A DNA stretch of 6,762 nt. Origin: Pseudomonadota bacterium. Lineage in GTDB: Bacteria; Pseudomonadota; Alphaproteobacteria; Azospirillales; Azospirillaceae. Every line of letters begins with the position of its first letter. Position 1 is the stretch's first letter. The notes beneath the pieces are model-generated. The model had not been told where the DNA came from. It searched no databases and saw only the letters and a program-made list of their open reading frames with translations. Of this stretch, positions 5,808 through 6,762 are shown piece after piece. Location: positions 1 to 6,762 of the forward strand of contig JAEYOB010000718.1 in assembly GCA_023412175.1 (NCBI GenBank). Reading direction: 5' to 3'. A program made the position numbers and the translations under genes.

Positions 5808-6317
5808 TTAGCTGACGATCCGCCAGGTACCGTCCGGCTGACGGCAGGTGGTGCCATGCATCTCCTGCAGGCGGCCGCCGACCGAAACCGTCGTCTGGTA
5901 CTCTCGGCAATAGTCGCCGGACTGGCTGTAACCATCGCGGACTGGCGTGTAGCTGCCTGAGTTGCCGCTCTGCGGGTTGTTCCAACGGATCGTCTCGCCG
6001 ACTGGAGCGGAATAGGCTCGCTGCTCGGCCCGTTCAGCGTAGGCCTGATCCGCACGATCCAACGACTGGCCGGCCATGTTGCCGAGCGCAGCACCCAGAA
6101 GCGTGCCGACGCCGACCGAAATCAGCTTACCGGTGCCACCACCGAAACGTGAACCGGCGAGACCGCCAACCACACCGCCCAGTACGGTACCGGCGGTCTG
6201 CTTGTTGGCACCAAAGCCGCCTCCGGTGTCGTAGGGGCCGGTGCCGGGGGCGGCACAGCCGGAAAGCAGAACCGCAAGGCCGAGCGCAGCGGCGGTGGAG
6301 CGAACAAGCGTCTTCAT
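5808..6317 (-). CDS. Glycine-zipper surface-antigen lipoprotein (17 kDa antigen-like)
   Basis: A 169-residue lipoprotein. The signal peptide MKTLVRSTAAALGLAVLLSG leads to a lipobox (LLSGC) with lipidated Cys21; Ala at +2 favours outer-membrane sorting. A glycine-zipper 2TM region (about 43-84) has the repeats GTVLGGVVGGLAGSRFG and GVGTLLGAALGNMAG. A polar spacer containing WNNPQSGNSGSYTP precedes a C-terminal segment with CREYQTTVSVGGRLQEMHGT and CRQPDGTWRIV (137-168), typical of rickettsial 17 kDa-type surface antigens. Its two cysteines, 137 and 158, could form a disulfide. I chose the ATG at 6317 because it starts a canonical lipoprotein signal; an in-frame ATG at 6359 adds 14 residues unlike a signal peptide. 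AGGGA lies about 7 nt upstream. Such proteins are structural envelope components. A likely promoter lies at 6355-6384, and the phosphatase gene follows on the same strand. Confidence 0.9.
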   Translation of the reverse strand: MKTLVRSTAAALGLAVLLSGCAAPGTGPYDTGGGFGANKQTAGTVLGGVVGGLAGSRFGGGTGKLISVGVGTLLGAALGNMAGQSLDRADQAYAERAEQRAYSAPVGETIRWNNPQSGNSGSYTPVRDGYSQSGDYCREYQTTVSVGGRLQEMHGTTCRQPDGTWRIVS

Positions 6318-6354
6318 GTGAATCCCTGGGATGAATCGTGCGATATTGGGGATG

Positions 6355-6384
6355 AACATACCCGACAGCCGTTTATTCCGCCAA
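6355..6384 (-). promoter_or_regulatory. Candidate sigma-70 promoter of the lipoprotein gene
   Basis: On the minus strand TTGGCG (6384-6379) and TATGTT (6360-6355) are separated by 18 bp, a fair match to sigma-70 hexamers. Transcription would begin near 6347 and leave a leader of about 30 nt before the ATG at 6317. The ATG at 6359 would lie inside the -10 element, which supports the shorter protein. The -35 element overlaps the end of the adjoining transposase-remnant reading frame. Confidence 0.4.
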
Positions 6385-6762
6385 CCCGGAGCCTGGATTT
6401 GTCACGGAACCGGGAGGGAGCGCCAAACGTGTCGAAGGCGTGGACCCATAACAGGCTCTCCTTGAGCGTCCGGATGTTGCGCTCGGCCACGCCATTGCCC
6501 CCGGTTTGCGCACGAAGGACGACGAACTGGGGATGTCCAGGCATGCGATCTCGGCCCGGGAATCGCCGGACATACAGTTGGAGCCGTGAAGATGGCGCAG
6601 CGTCAATCCAGCCGCCACGCCGGTGCCGATGGCGCAAGCAGCCCGGCGGATCGGCGCCAGCGCCTCGGGAAGCTGAGGATCAAGGCGAGGGGCACGGACG
6701 GTGCGCCAGGCGAAGGCAGCGTCACCATCCAGTTCCGAGTCGGCCGAACCGTTGCAGAGTTT
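6373..6762 (-). pseudogene. Decayed IS transposase (DDE integrase-core) fragment, cut by the window edge
   Basis: Two minus-strand frames together give the C-terminal half of a DDE integrase-core transposase (IS3-like class). Frame one, roughly 6690 to 6503, reads LPEALAPIRR, GVAAGLTLRHLHGSN, then MSGDSRAEIACLDIPSSSS and FVRKPG. Frame two, about 6506 to 6428, continues with GGNGVAERNIRTLKESLLWV then HAFDT, the familiar block around the last catalytic Glu. The frames join at a run of five C on the plus strand (6498-6502). A single-base loss from an ancestral ..KPEGNG.. reading explains it. The usual RHDHGS, with the second catalytic Asp, reads RHLHGS here. After HAFDT the similarity stops, so the 3' end is also lost. 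The 5' part lies outside the window or is too eroded to read (6690-6762). No terminal inverted repeat is visible. It cannot encode an active enzyme. Confidence 0.75.

Noticed and set aside
6592..6762. Open plus-strand frame running off the right edge
   Set aside because: It is opposite the transposase remnant and its translation is basic and low-complexity near the start; without the sequence beyond the edge it cannot be supported.

Overview
This window has the GC-rich, strongly GC3-biased look of an alphaproteobacterium. A Rhodospirillales/Azospirillaceae-type host is my best guess, from codon use, the 17 kDa-antigen-type lipoprotein and the transposase remnant; this is inference, not a database match. 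There are six apparently intact protein genes, one decayed transposase at the right edge, and no rRNA, tRNA, CRISPR or phage genes.

Left part. Positions 1-426 hold no convincing gene, only two hairpins. Next comes a tight three-gene minus-strand operon, read right to left: a DUF2491 (YjfK-type) protein with an added signal peptide, extracytoplasmic region and membrane anchor (3304 to 1679); a four-helix DUF350 (YjfL-type) inner-membrane protein (1653 to 1228); and a long coiled-coil protein of PspA/IM30 (YjfJ) type (1203 to 427). The spacers are about 25 bp. The set matches the core of the enterobacterial yjfIJKLMC envelope-stress cluster, in a different gene order and without yjfI, yjfM or yjfC here.

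Middle part. Diverging from this operon on the plus strand are a Kbp/YgaU-like BON-LysM protein (3458-3892) and a membrane-anchored protein with a BON-like segment and a DUF4384 domain (about 3961-4926). The latter converges, with 3 bp between stop codons, on a PP2C Ser/Thr phosphatase (5700 to 4930). DUF4384 and PP2C proteins commonly accompany Hanks-type Ser/Thr kinases, but no kinase lies in the window.

Right part. A glycine-zipper 17 kDa-antigen-like lipoprotein (6317 to 5808) precedes the phosphatase on the same strand. Beyond it is a frameshifted DDE transposase/integrase fragment that runs off the edge.

Taken together, most genes point to the cell envelope: a membrane-binding coiled coil, two membrane anchors, two BON proteins, an outer-membrane-type lipoprotein and a regulatory phosphatase. 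I read this as a candidate envelope-stress and phospho-signalling neighbourhood. The genes are recognisable families, but the DUF2491 fusion and the combination of YjfJKL, BON-LysM, BON-DUF4384 and PP2C genes are the parts worth pursuing.
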